Shown: one piece after another, positions 51,868 to 60,420 of the stretch | How positions within the stretch are numbered: the stretch's first letter is position 1 | Layout: the number at the start of each line of letters is the position of its first letter | From: Cochlodiniinecator piscidefendens | Lineage (GTDB): Bacteria > Pseudomonadota > Alphaproteobacteria > Rhodobacterales > Rhodobacteraceae | Assembly (NCBI RefSeq): GCF_011326755.1 | Contig: NZ_JAAOIE010000002.1 | Coordinates: 620,001 to 684,000 of the forward strand | Direction: 5' to 3' | DNA length: 64,000 bases | Position numbers and translations under genes: made by a program | Notes under the pieces: generated by a model | Told to the model about the DNA's origin: nothing | What the model saw: only the letters and a program-made list of their open reading frames with translations | The model's database searches: none

Positions 51868-53411
51868 CACGCGCGACCGATCTGCGCACGACTTAGGCGG
51901 ATATTAAACTTTTCCCTCAGCTTAGTGTCATTTTCATCAGAAATATGATCTGGGAAATGGGTATCCAGCAGTTCACGCGCTTTGTCTTTGGCGACGTCAC
52001 CTATCGGACGTGAACCAGCTTCCTCCCATTCGCGAGGCGTCTGGCGATCCCCGAAATGAGGGTAAAAATAATCCGATTTCATGCGGCTAAACGTATGCCG
52101 ATGACCAAGGTAATGACCTTCGCCGCGGCATACTTCCGCGATGACATCGGCGCCAATGTTCTCTGTGTTCACCTCGACCCCGCGCACGGTACGCAAGATA
52201 TTTCCCAGCATATCGTTATCGACAACATATGCTTCGAGCGACACCCCAAGAAGGCTGGCTTGCATACCACAGGATTGCGTGATCAGGTTCGACCCTGCAT
52301 GTGCCGCAGATGAAACCGCTAAATTCTTTTCACTGCCAAATTGCGCGTCCAATGTCTTTGAATCTGTAATACCCGCAATCGAGGTTGTTGGCAGATCGTA
52401 ATACCGCCCCATTTGCGCGGACGCGGCCATCAAGATGGCTTGTTCGCCACCACCTGCACACATTGACCCTGTTCTGAGATCCGCAACCAACGGCTTTGGT
52501 CCAAAGATTGCTGCAACATTTGGGTCAACCAATCTCGCGAACACCAAACCTGCCAAAGTTTCTGCAACAGCCTGAACAAGCGAACCTGCTATTGTTGCAG
52601 GACTGGTCGCGCCAGCCTGCCCCGCCGAAATAAGCTGGACTGGGAAACCTGCCAGAACGGCGGCCTCCAGTGTTTCAAGCGCATCTTCAGCAAAGCGCAT
52701 TGGCGGGACCACATGGCATACCATCACCGTCAAAAAGGGACGCGCGCGAAATGCCTCTTCACTTCCCGCGAGAGTATAACATAGCTCTGCAAGTTGCTGT
52801 AGATTTTCGGGCTCAGACACTGAAACAGAAACGTGTTTCGAGGTCCCCATTAGACAGGCGTATGCGGTATTGAGATCCATGTCCGCAACGTTTTCAATAT
52901 CACGTGCCACAATAGAACGGCTGAAGTGGTGGATGTTTTCCATAGCATCCACAATTCGGGCCGCATTATATAGGTCATTCAGCGTGCCATCACGATAATG
53001 ACCATCTTCGAGATCAAAAACACCAGGGGCACCACCACCAGAACTCATGTGAACACGCGCACCCGAAAGATCGAGATTGTGTTCTTCCTTTTGGCCATAC
53101 AGCACGACATCTCGCCGCGCTTCCTTCACTGTTTTCAAAACCAAAGCGCGCGGAAACAACAATCTTTTGTCATCTGTGTAACTACCACCTTCAGCGCAGA
53201 CTTTTTCAATCATCGAAGGTGAAGCTTGGCTAAGGCCCAATGTCTCAAGCAAAGATAGAACTGCTTCGTTGACGTCGCTAAGATTGGCGTCACTTAGAGG
53301 GCGAAATGTGCCCCCAGTCATACCAGGTTGAACGGGTGGTTGCTCATCAACGGGATTTTCGCTGATCTCAAGGCGTGCTTGCCTGCCTCTACGTCCCGTT
53401 CTACCGGTCAT
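51867..53411 (-). CDS. Trimethylamine methyltransferase family protein (MttB-like, no pyrrolysine)
   Basis: A 514-residue protein of the MttB superfamily. Recognised blocks are GGAPGVFDLEDGHYRDGTLNDLY, SRSIVARDIENVADMDLNTAY, LISAGQAGATSPATIAGSLVQ, AIFGPKPLVADLRTGSMCAGGGEQ and CRGEGHYLGHRHTFSRMKSDYFYP. The frame is continuous with no amber codon, so it is a non-pyrrolysine member like MtgB-type glycine betaine methyltransferases. Its usual corrinoid partner (MttC-type) and the activator RamA are not in the window. It heads the nine-gene operon and diverges from a LysR gene. Confidence 0.87.
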   Translation of the reverse strand: MTGRTGRRGRQARLEISENPVDEQPPVQPGMTGGTFRPLSDANLSDVNEAVLSLLETLGLSQASPSMIEKVCAEGGSYTDDKRLLFPRALVLKTVKEARRDVVLYGQKEEHNLDLSGARVHMSSGGGAPGVFDLEDGHYRDGTLNDLYNAARIVDAMENIHHFSRSIVARDIENVADMDLNTAYACLMGTSKHVSVSVSEPENLQQLAELCYTLAGSEEAFRARPFLTVMVCHVVPPMRFAEDALETLEAAVLAGFPVQLISAGQAGATSPATIAGSLVQAVAETLAGLVFARLVDPNVAAIFGPKPLVADLRTGSMCAGGGEQAILMAASAQMGRYYDLPTTSIAGITDSKTLDAQFGSEKNLAVSSAAHAGSNLITQSCGMQASLLGVSLEAYVVDNDMLGNILRTVRGVEVNTENIGADVIAEVCRGEGHYLGHRHTFSRMKSDYFYPHFGDRQTPREWEEAGSRPIGDVAKDKARELLDTHFPDHISDENDTKLREKFNIRLSRAQIGRA

Positions 53412-53519
53412 GATAAATCCTACCCAATTTTTTCACCTATAGTCGTAGGCAGGAAACACAGCGGCGGCAAAAACAAGTTTCTCTTGCTAATGATGAGAAA
53501 AACTCATTTATATCACTTC

Positions 53520-54407
53520 ATGGCAAGTCTTCCTTCTCTTCCCGCTCTTCGCGCCTTTGAAGCCGCCGCACGGCTTGGCAGTTTTCAGGAGGCGGCAAAA
53601 GATATAGGCGTATCTGCCACCGCAATCAGTCATCATATTCGGGGGCTGGAAGCGCATTTAAAAATACAGCTATTCACCCGTCGCACACGCCAAGTGTTCC
53701 TGACCGACGAAGGTGAACGGCTTGCCTCTGGTGTGAGCGAAGCCTTTCGAATTCTAGAGACGTCCGTCAACTCCGTATTGCAACACCAGCAAAAACCCAA
53801 AATTCGGATCGCTTTAGGCCCCAGTTTTGCCACCCGTTGGTTGTTGCCCAGATTTGCAGCCTTTTGCGCGCAATTCCCGAACGTCGAACTCGAACTCGTG
53901 CAAACACCATTGTTAGTTTCGCCGCAAAACGTGGATGCAGATATCTTTATCACTTGGGGAGATGGGGATTTTCCCGGGATGATATCAGAACCCTTAGTAA
54001 ATGTGCTAAGCGCCCCCGTTGCCAGCCCCGCGCTTCTAAAGCAACTTGGCCTACCAAAAATACCGGGCGATTTACTGAAGTACCCTCTGATCCATCAACG
54101 CGACATCTTGGGGTGGGAAGCATGGTTGGCCGCTGCCGGGGTGCCAACAGACTCCGTGCTGACGGGACCCGTTATCGAAGATACGAACGTCGTTTTACAA
54201 GCCGCTATCTCGGGCCAAGGAGTGGTTATGGGATGGCTACCACTCGTCAATAGCGAACTTGAAAGCGGCGCATTGGTTCAGTTATTCGACGCAACCTTAA
54301 GCGAAAGACGGGCCTATTTCTTGGTTCGCAACAAAATGAACCAAAACGAAAGCGAAGTCGAAGCAATCTGCCTATGGCTCACTGCGCAAGCCAAGGAGTC
54401 TCAATAG
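53520..54407 (+). CDS. LysR family regulator (GcvA-like)
   Basis: A 295-residue LysR regulator with N-terminal HTH (LPALRAFEAAARLGSFQEAAKDIGVSATAISHHIRGLE, about residues 5-43) and a type 2 substrate-binding domain. The HTH is of the GcvA-like type that often regulates glycine- or amine-related operons. It diverges from the mttB gene, with a 108-base shared promoter, and is the probable operon controller. ATG 53520 is chosen by alignment to the family start; upstream in-frame ATGs at 53490 and 53493 have no better ribosome site. Confidence 0.88.
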   Translation: MASLPSLPALRAFEAAARLGSFQEAAKDIGVSATAISHHIRGLEAHLKIQLFTRRTRQVFLTDEGERLASGVSEAFRILETSVNSVLQHQQKPKIRIALGPSFATRWLLPRFAAFCAQFPNVELELVQTPLLVSPQNVDADIFITWGDGDFPGMISEPLVNVLSAPVASPALLKQLGLPKIPGDLLKYPLIHQRDILGWEAWLAAAGVPTDSVLTGPVIEDTNVVLQAAISGQGVVMGWLPLVNSELESGALVQLFDATLSERRAYFLVRNKMNQNESEVEAICLWLTAQAKESQ

Positions 54408-54521
54408 CCTTTGTTATGATTGCAAAATCATTTCAAACACCCCAAAGTTATTCGTTGTATCACGTCAATTGTTCTTGTCCTGTCCGCTTACAGCTAGCCA
54501 GACCGATCCCTCGGAGTAGAG

Positions 54522-55781
54522 ATGACCCAAGATGAACTCTTAAGATCTATGTTTGATGCAGCCCTCGAGGCGGCGGATCCTATGGTCGCAGTAGCCAAAC
54601 ATTTACCCAAAAAGCCGGAATCGCGCGTTATTGTTGTCGGCGCAGGTAAAGCAACGGCGCGAATGGCGCAGGCTGTAGAGGCAAGCTGGGGGCCCTGCGA
54701 AGGGCTCATCATTGTACCGCATGGAACATCACTGGCATGTGAAGGCATCAAAATTGTCGAGGGCCGCCATCCTGTTCCTGATGAGAAAGGGAGCCAAGCC
54801 GCACGCGATATCCTTTCCCTTGTGCAGTCCGCTTCGGCGAATGATTTGGTCTTGTGCCTTATTTCAGGTGGTGGGTCTTCGTTGCTATCAGTTCCAGCTG
54901 ATGGGATGTCGCTTGAAGAAAAACAATTGCTGAACAAAGCCTTGCTCAAGAGTGGTGCCGCCATTGACGAAATGAATGTGGTACGTAAACATTTTTCAGC
55001 CATCAAAGGCGGCAGACTGGCTTTGGCTGCGGCCCCTGCGCAGGTCTTAACATTGGTCATTAGCGATGTGCCCGGCGACAATCCCGCTGATATCGCATCG
55101 GGCCCAACTGTGCCTGACGCCTCAACCGCCCAACAAGCGCGCGCTATTATTGAACGGTTTGAATTGGATTTGCCCAATCATGTTTTAGCGATACTAGACT
55201 CCCCAAATGCCGAAACACCGACCCGTGACAACCCTAGTTTTGACAGAACACAAACACGCATTATTGCGGCACCTCAGTCCTCGCTTGAAGCAGCAGCAAC
55301 TGTTGCGCAGAACGCTGGATACATTCCAATCATTCTAGGAGACGCGTTGGAAGGCGAGGCCCGTGAAATGGGCAAAGTCATGGCAGGCATCGCCAAACAA
55401 ATCATACGACATGGCCAGCCTGCCAAAGGGAAAATTGCGTTGATTTCCGGAGGGGAAGCAACCGTAACAGTAACCGGTGCAGGCGGTAAAGGTGGTCGAT
55501 GCAGCGAGTTTTTACTAGGGTTCGCGTTGGCCTGTTGGAAAGAAGCAAACATCGCCGCCCTAGCCTGCGACACGGATGGGCGCGACGGATCAGAACACAA
55601 TGCTGGGGCAATTTGGCTCCCTCAACATCGTGCCAACGCTGATCGCGATGACGCGCTAGATCACCTGTATCGCCATGATGCTTTTTCATTTTTTGAAAGC
55701 CATGATGCGTTGATCATGACAGGGCCGACCCACACAAATGTAAATGACTTCAGGGCGATATTGATCGAAACATCTGAGTGA
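54522..55781 (+). CDS. Glycerate 2-kinase (TtuD/GckA type)
   Basis: A 419-residue member of the type 2 glycerate kinase family (DUF4147 and MOFRL domains). Markers are VIVVGAGKATARMAQAVE, HPVPDEKGSQAARDILSLV, VLCLISGGGSSLLSVP, VRKHFSAIKGGRLA, VISDVPGDNPADIASGP and the C-terminal ALACDTDGRDGSEHNAGAIW/GPTHTNVND. It makes 2-phosphoglycerate from glycerate. The gene lies alone between the LysR gene and the glutamate mutase genes, possibly linking C3 acid from either pathway to glycolysis; this is inference. Confidence 0.9.
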   Translation: MTQDELLRSMFDAALEAADPMVAVAKHLPKKPESRVIVVGAGKATARMAQAVEASWGPCEGLIIVPHGTSLACEGIKIVEGRHPVPDEKGSQAARDILSLVQSASANDLVLCLISGGGSSLLSVPADGMSLEEKQLLNKALLKSGAAIDEMNVVRKHFSAIKGGRLALAAAPAQVLTLVISDVPGDNPADIASGPTVPDASTAQQARAIIERFELDLPNHVLAILDSPNAETPTRDNPSFDRTQTRIIAAPQSSLEAAATVAQNAGYIPIILGDALEGEAREMGKVMAGIAKQIIRHGQPAKGKIALISGGEATVTVTGAGGKGGRCSEFLLGFALACWKEANIAALACDTDGRDGSEHNAGAIWLPQHRANADRDDALDHLYRHDAFSFFESHDALIMTGPTHTNVNDFRAILIETSE

Positions 55782-55931
55782 ACAGATGGTCAAATCTTGC
55801 TGACATCGTACAACCCGCTACACTTGGGCCGATCATGTATTTACGCGACAGATAAGAATAAATTACCTGTATAAGATTACAACTAATAACTATTGATCTA
55901 ATTATGAGACGCAATAAAACGGATTGAGTAA

Positions 55932-56453
55932 ATGAATCGCTTCAGAAGGTATGGCGAGATGCTCAACGAACTTGCGGAATTCAAAGTAGTGCTTGGTGTA
56001 ATCGGCGCAGATTGTCATGCGGTTGGTAACAAAATCATCGCCAGCGTGCTCGGCCCAAAAGGAATAGAAGTCGAAAACCTGGGCGTCATGGTCAGCCAAG
56101 ATGAATTTATCACCGCTGCAATTGAGAATGGTGCTGATGCAATTTTGGTTTCATCCATTTACGGTCATGGTGAAATCGACTGTCAGGACTTTCGCACCCG
56201 CTGCATTCAACGCGGCATCGGTGACATCATTTTATACGTCGGCGGTAATCTTGTGATTGGTAAACGAGATTTTGCATCGGTAGAAGCCCAGTTCAAAGAG
56301 ATGGGGTTTGACCGGGTGTTTAAGCCAAGCGTGTCGCTGGACGAAGTGGCCACGTTGCTAAAAGATGATATTCGCGCCAAGCGCCCCGCATCCTATGGAC
56401 ATAACTCATCGGCCGCTTGGGTGCCTTCGCTGCATTACACCCTAGCCCAATAA
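55932..56453 (+). CDS. glmS: Methylaspartate (glutamate) mutase small subunit
   Basis: A 173-residue B12-binding subunit of glutamate mutase. The motif DxHxxG is Asp27-Cys28-His29-Ala30-Val31-Gly32 (GADCHAVGNK), where His29 ligates cobalt. The rest (DEFITAAIENGADAILVSSIYGHGEIDC, ILYVGGNLVIGK, MGFDRVFKPSVS) is typical. ATG 55932 has weak ribosome-site support; ATG 55959 is possible. It starts the pathway glutamate to methylaspartate with GlmE, 75 bases downstream. A MutL/GlmL-type protein, often between glmS and glmE, is not here. Confidence 0.92.
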   Translation: MNRFRRYGEMLNELAEFKVVLGVIGADCHAVGNKIIASVLGPKGIEVENLGVMVSQDEFITAAIENGADAILVSSIYGHGEIDCQDFRTRCIQRGIGDIILYVGGNLVIGKRDFASVEAQFKEMGFDRVFKPSVSLDEVATLLKDDIRAKRPASYGHNSSAAWVPSLHYTLAQ

Positions 56454-56460
56454 TCCGTAA

Positions 56461-56479
56461 CCCATATGGGCTTTGGCCC
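56461..56479 (+). other. Overlapping hairpins between glmS and glmE
   Basis: CCCATATGGG (56461-56470) and GGGC-TTTG-GCCC (56468-56479) share the GGG at 56468-56470, so only one can form at a time. The first is a full palindrome. They lie 8 bases after the glmS stop and may set the ratio between glmS and glmE messages. The function is speculative. Confidence 0.3.
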
Positions 56480-56528
56480 TTAAGCAAGAAATGTGTGCCG
56501 TTTACTCTGCAACACAGCTGGAACAGCT

Positions 56529-57992
56529 ATGCTTGATACGACCGACCTGACCAATACTAAATTAGATCGCGCAACATATGAAACCGAACGTGAAACGGTG
56601 TTGGGGACCTGGAGCACCGGACAAAACGTAGATTTTAAAGCCGGAGTTGCATTGCAATCCGCCCTACCCGAAGAAAAACGATTTTCCGTTTCTTTGGCCA
56701 ATGCCGACGCTGAAGGGCGCAGCTTACTGCAACCTCGCGCTGGGGTTGCTTTACTACGCGAACATACCGATCTGCTGAACGGGTTATCACCTTATTGCGA
56801 TGTATTACCAACCACAGTGGACGCCTACACGCGGCATAATCGCTATGAAGAGGCCCAAAAGGGTATCGACAAATCCCGCGCTGCTGGCACGTCTCTGTTA
56901 AACGGTTTTCCGCCCGTAAATCACGGTATTGATGGCTGTCGGCAACTGGTGGAAGATCTATCTAAGCCCGTTCAAGTACGCCACGGAACACCAGATGCAA
57001 GATTGATGGCCGAGATCACCCTTGCCGCAGGTTTCACCAGTTATGAAGGCGGCGGAATTTCTTACAACATTCCCTATGCAAAAAAGGTGCCTCTCGCACA
57101 ATCTATTCGCCACTGGCAATATTGCGATCGTCTGGTTGGCCTCTATGAAGAAGAGGGTATTCGCATTAACCGCGAACCCTTTGGTCCTTTGACCGGAACA
57201 TTGGTTCCGCCTTTCGTGTCACATGTCGTAGCGATCCTCGAAGGTCTGCTGGCACTTGAGCAAGGTGTGAAATGCATCACCCTCGGCTACGGTCAGGCAG
57301 GCAACATGGCCCAAGACATTGCAGCGTTGCGCAGTCTCAGAAAACTCGCGCATCACTACTTCCTCGCAGCAGGATACGAAGACTACGTGTTAACCACTGT
57401 TTTCCATCAGTGGATGGGTGGTTTTCCCGAGGACGAAGCAAAGGCCACAGCCGTCATCTGCCTTGGCGCAATGACCGCGAAATTCGCCCGAGCAACAAAG
57501 ATCATCGTAAAAACCCCCCACGAAGCCAGCGGAATTCCTACGCTTGAGGCCAATCAAGCCGGCCTTCAGGCCACCCGGCAAATGGTGAATATGATTTCTG
57601 ATCAAAACCGGATGGAAACGCCTGAAATCGCCGAAGAGGTCGAAATCATTGAGGCCGAAGTTCATGCTGTCATGCGCAAAATACTGAAACTAGGAAACGG
57701 CGACATTGCGCGCGGTGCCGTTCTCGCATTTGAAAGCGGCGTTATGGATGTTCCCTTTGCCCCCGCTGCTGCAAATGCTGGAAAGCTAACGCCAGTACGC
57801 GACAATTATGGCGCGATCCGTGTTTTTGATCAGGGCGAAGTGCCCCTACCGAAAGACGTCGTAGCCTTTCATCAAGAAAAAATCCGCGAACGCTCCAAGG
57901 CCGAAGGCCGGGAGGCATCGTTCAGCATGGTTGTAGATGACGTAAATGCAATCTCTTCCTCTAAACTCATCGGGCGCCCGACGGCCAGCTAA
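56529..57992 (+). CDS. glmE: Methylaspartate (glutamate) mutase large subunit
   Basis: A 487-residue TIM-barrel subunit of adenosylcobalamin-dependent glutamate mutase. Family blocks are QPRAGVALLREHTDLLNGL, SLLNGFPPVNHGIDGCRQLVEDL, VRHGTPDARLMAEITLAAGFTSYEGGGISYNIPYAKKVPL, and KTPHEASGIPTLEANQAG. ATG 56529 is chosen as the family start; an upstream GTG at 56493 falls after the intergenic hairpins. It joins GlmS to convert L-glutamate to (2S,3S)-3-methylaspartate. It is followed 12 bases later by the ammonia-lyase gene. Confidence 0.93.
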   Translation: MLDTTDLTNTKLDRATYETERETVLGTWSTGQNVDFKAGVALQSALPEEKRFSVSLANADAEGRSLLQPRAGVALLREHTDLLNGLSPYCDVLPTTVDAYTRHNRYEEAQKGIDKSRAAGTSLLNGFPPVNHGIDGCRQLVEDLSKPVQVRHGTPDARLMAEITLAAGFTSYEGGGISYNIPYAKKVPLAQSIRHWQYCDRLVGLYEEEGIRINREPFGPLTGTLVPPFVSHVVAILEGLLALEQGVKCITLGYGQAGNMAQDIAALRSLRKLAHHYFLAAGYEDYVLTTVFHQWMGGFPEDEAKATAVICLGAMTAKFARATKIIVKTPHEASGIPTLEANQAGLQATRQMVNMISDQNRMETPEIAEEVEIIEAEVHAVMRKILKLGNGDIARGAVLAFESGVMDVPFAPAAANAGKLTPVRDNYGAIRVFDQGEVPLPKDVVAFHQEKIRERSKAEGREASFSMVVDDVNAISSSKLIGRPTAS

Positions 57993-58004
57993 AGAAGACA
58001 AACC

Positions 58005-59261
58005 ATGAAGATCACGAACGTACACTTCGCACCCGGCTTTTCCGCATTTTACTTTGACGATCAATCCGCCATCAAAGCCGGAGCAAAACAAGACGGTTTC
58101 ACCTATCTTGGACACAGTATTACAAAGGGATTTGAACGTATCCGTCAGCGCGGCGAAAGCATTTCAATCCTGCTAGAACTTGAGAATGGTCAAATCGCAG
58201 AAGGGGACTGCGCAGCGGTGCAATACTCAGGTGCTGCAGGGCGTGACCCATTGTTTACAGCAGAACGTTTTATCCCGTTTCTGCGTGAACATATCGCCCC
58301 TTTACTGAACGGTCGCGACGTCAGTAACTTTCGCGAAACTGCCCAGTTTTTTGACACGCTCGAAATTGACGGAAATGCATTGCACACGGCGATCCGCTAT
58401 GGATTAAGCCAAGCGATATTGGATGCCACAGCGAAAGCGACGGGGCGTTTAAAGGTAGAAGTGATTTGTGCCGAATACGGTCTACCACTTGTCAATGAGC
58501 CTCTCGCTTTGTTTGGGCAAAGCGGCGATGATCGGTATGGCGCCGTTGATAAAATGGTCCTTAAGCGGGTAGATGCACTCCCACACGGTTTAATAAACCA
58601 TGTTCAAAGTAAGCTCGGTGAAAACGGCGGGAAACTTGCTGAATACGTGACTTGGCTTACGCGGCGCATACAAAACCTCCGCAGTGATGCATCCTATCAT
58701 CCGCAGCTACATATCGATGTGTATGGAACAATCGGGCAAATTTTCAATAATGATGCAGTTAAAATAGCAGACTATTTATGCGTACTTGGAAAGCGCGCCG
58801 CGCCGTTTCAATTGTATATTGAAGGACCGGCAGACGCAGGTTCAAAAGAAGGGCAGATCGCCCTTCTTGCCGACATCAAAGCAGCCCTCACTTCACGCGG
58901 CAGCACTGTTCGCATTGTGGCCGATGAGTGGTGTAACACCTATCAGGACGTGGTTGATTTTGTCGATGCTGAGTGCTGCCACATGGTTCAGATTAAAACG
59001 CCAGATCTGGGCAGCCTACACAATACGATCGACGCGGTGTTGTATTGCAAAGAACGAAATGTCGAGGCCTATCAAGGCGGCACTTGTAACGAGACCGATA
59101 TTTCAGCACGTGCCTGCGTTAACATTGCCCAAGCGACCCGACCAGAGCGCGTGTTGGTTAAACCTGGCATGGGTTTTGATGAAGGTATGACAATTGTCGC
59201 CAATGAAATGCATCGCAACATCGCAATTCTCTCGGCCCGAAAGGTAGCCCAAGATGTCTGA
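58005..59261 (+). CDS. Methylaspartate ammonia-lyase
   Basis: A 418-residue enolase-superfamily enzyme that releases ammonia from 3-methylaspartate, giving mesaconate. Residues match the characterised enzyme by both type and number: His194 (PHGLINHV), Asp238 (HIDVYG), Glu273 (YIEGPAD), Asp307 (VADEWC) and the catalytic Lys331 (VQIKTPDLG). The N-terminus MKITNVHFAPGFSAFYFDDQ is the usual one. Its end overlaps the CoA-transferase gene by 8 bases, so this is one tight operon. Confidence 0.95.
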   Translation: MKITNVHFAPGFSAFYFDDQSAIKAGAKQDGFTYLGHSITKGFERIRQRGESISILLELENGQIAEGDCAAVQYSGAAGRDPLFTAERFIPFLREHIAPLLNGRDVSNFRETAQFFDTLEIDGNALHTAIRYGLSQAILDATAKATGRLKVEVICAEYGLPLVNEPLALFGQSGDDRYGAVDKMVLKRVDALPHGLINHVQSKLGENGGKLAEYVTWLTRRIQNLRSDASYHPQLHIDVYGTIGQIFNNDAVKIADYLCVLGKRAAPFQLYIEGPADAGSKEGQIALLADIKAALTSRGSTVRIVADEWCNTYQDVVDFVDAECCHMVQIKTPDLGSLHNTIDAVLYCKERNVEAYQGGTCNETDISARACVNIAQATRPERVLVKPGMGFDEGMTIVANEMHRNIAILSARKVAQDV

Positions 59262-60420
59262 ACCTCATGTAAAACCCTACGAAGGCTTATTGGTTGTTTC
59301 TTTAGAACAGGCTGTTGCAGCGCCTTTGGCCTCTTGCCACTTTGCCCAGGGTGGTGCGCGTGTCATCAAAATCGAACGCGACAGTGGTGATTTCGCGCGG
59401 AAATATGACGGCGCGGTAAAAGGCTCCGCTTCGTATTTTGTTTGGGCCAATCACGGCAAAGAAAGCCTGTGCCTTGATATCAAGAATCCCGATGATGCCA
59501 ACGTGCTTCAGAACATTTTGGACAAGGCCGATGTGTTTATCCAAAATTTGGCCCCCGGCGCAATCGGCCGTGCCGGGTTTGGCGAAGTCCCGTTGCGCGC
59601 ACGTAACCCGCGGCTCATTACCTGCGATATTTCCGGGTACGGCGAGGAAGGCGAATATCAGGACATGAAGGCCTATGATTTCCTTGTACAATGTGAAAGC
59701 GGATTGGTCGCCGTGAACGGTGCCCCGGGCGCACCAGGTCGTATTGGTGTTTCGGTCTGTGACATCGGCGCAAGCATGAACGCAATTATCGGTATTCAAA
59801 AGGCGCTACTTGCACGGGCAAAAACGGGCAAAGGCAGCGCAGTCAAAGTTTCCCTGTTCGATACGGCGGCTGACTGGATGACCGTCCCACTGATGCACAC
59901 TGTTTATGCAGGCAAAGCGCCAAAGCCTGTGGGGCTACACCACCCATCCATCGCACCTTATGGCGGATTTGACACGGCGGATAACGAAACTCTCGCAATT
60001 TCCATCCAAAACGAACGCGAATGGGTTCGCCTCTGTTCGAATGTGTTTGGGCAAACCGAACTCGCGACGGATTCCAGATTTTGTGACGCCGCAAGTCGCA
60101 TCCAAAATCGCACGGCTCTCGATGCCATTGTAGCGGGGTTTTTCCTGACCAAAACCCGTGCAGAGTTGGAAACGCTACTACGCTCTGCAGCTATTGCTTA
60201 CGGCGCGGTGAATTCGGTTGAAACCTTTGCCCAGCACCCGCAATTGCGCCGAACGCCCGTGACATTAGAGAATGGGGAAACGGCCCATCTGGTAGCCGCA
60301 CCAGTACAACATAGCTTTGAACCCTCAACACCCAAGTTTGGCAGAGTGCCCGCATTAGGAGAACATTCAGCAGCTATAAGAGAAGAATTTTCTCAGCAAC
60401 TATACGGTGCTGATGGATGA
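59254..60420 (+). CDS. CaiB/BaiF-type CoA-transferase, likely citramalate or mesaconate CoA-transferase
   Basis: A 388-residue class III CoA-transferase. The N-terminal block ARVIKIERDSGDFARKYD, the LSLDIKNP-like SLCLDIKNPDD, and the catalytic Asp170 (GVSVCDIGASMNAIIG) are standard. In this context it would charge citramalate or mesaconate with CoA from succinyl-CoA (or acetyl-CoA). The choice between the two acids is decided by whether the fumarase opposite acts as mesaconase. Its stop overlaps the next start (ATGA). Confidence 0.87.
   Translation: MSEPHVKPYEGLLVVSLEQAVAAPLASCHFAQGGARVIKIERDSGDFARKYDGAVKGSASYFVWANHGKESLCLDIKNPDDANVLQNILDKADVFIQNLAPGAIGRAGFGEVPLRARNPRLITCDISGYGEEGEYQDMKAYDFLVQCESGLVAVNGAPGAPGRIGVSVCDIGASMNAIIGIQKALLARAKTGKGSAVKVSLFDTAADWMTVPLMHTVYAGKAPKPVGLHHPSIAPYGGFDTADNETLAISIQNEREWVRLCSNVFGQTELATDSRFCDAASRIQNRTALDAIVAGFFLTKTRAELETLLRSAAIAYGAVNSVETFAQHPQLRRTPVTLENGETAHLVAAPVQHSFEPSTPKFGRVPALGEHSAAIREEFSQQLYGADG

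Noticed and set aside
51867-53411. Possible pyrrolysine-containing MttB
   Set aside because: The reading frame is open over its full expected length with no in-frame UAG.
55782-55931. Possible cobalamin riboswitch before glmS (a B12 enzyme)
   Set aside because: The 150-base leader lacks a recognisable B12 box and conserved junction sequence, and is too short for the usual aptamer.
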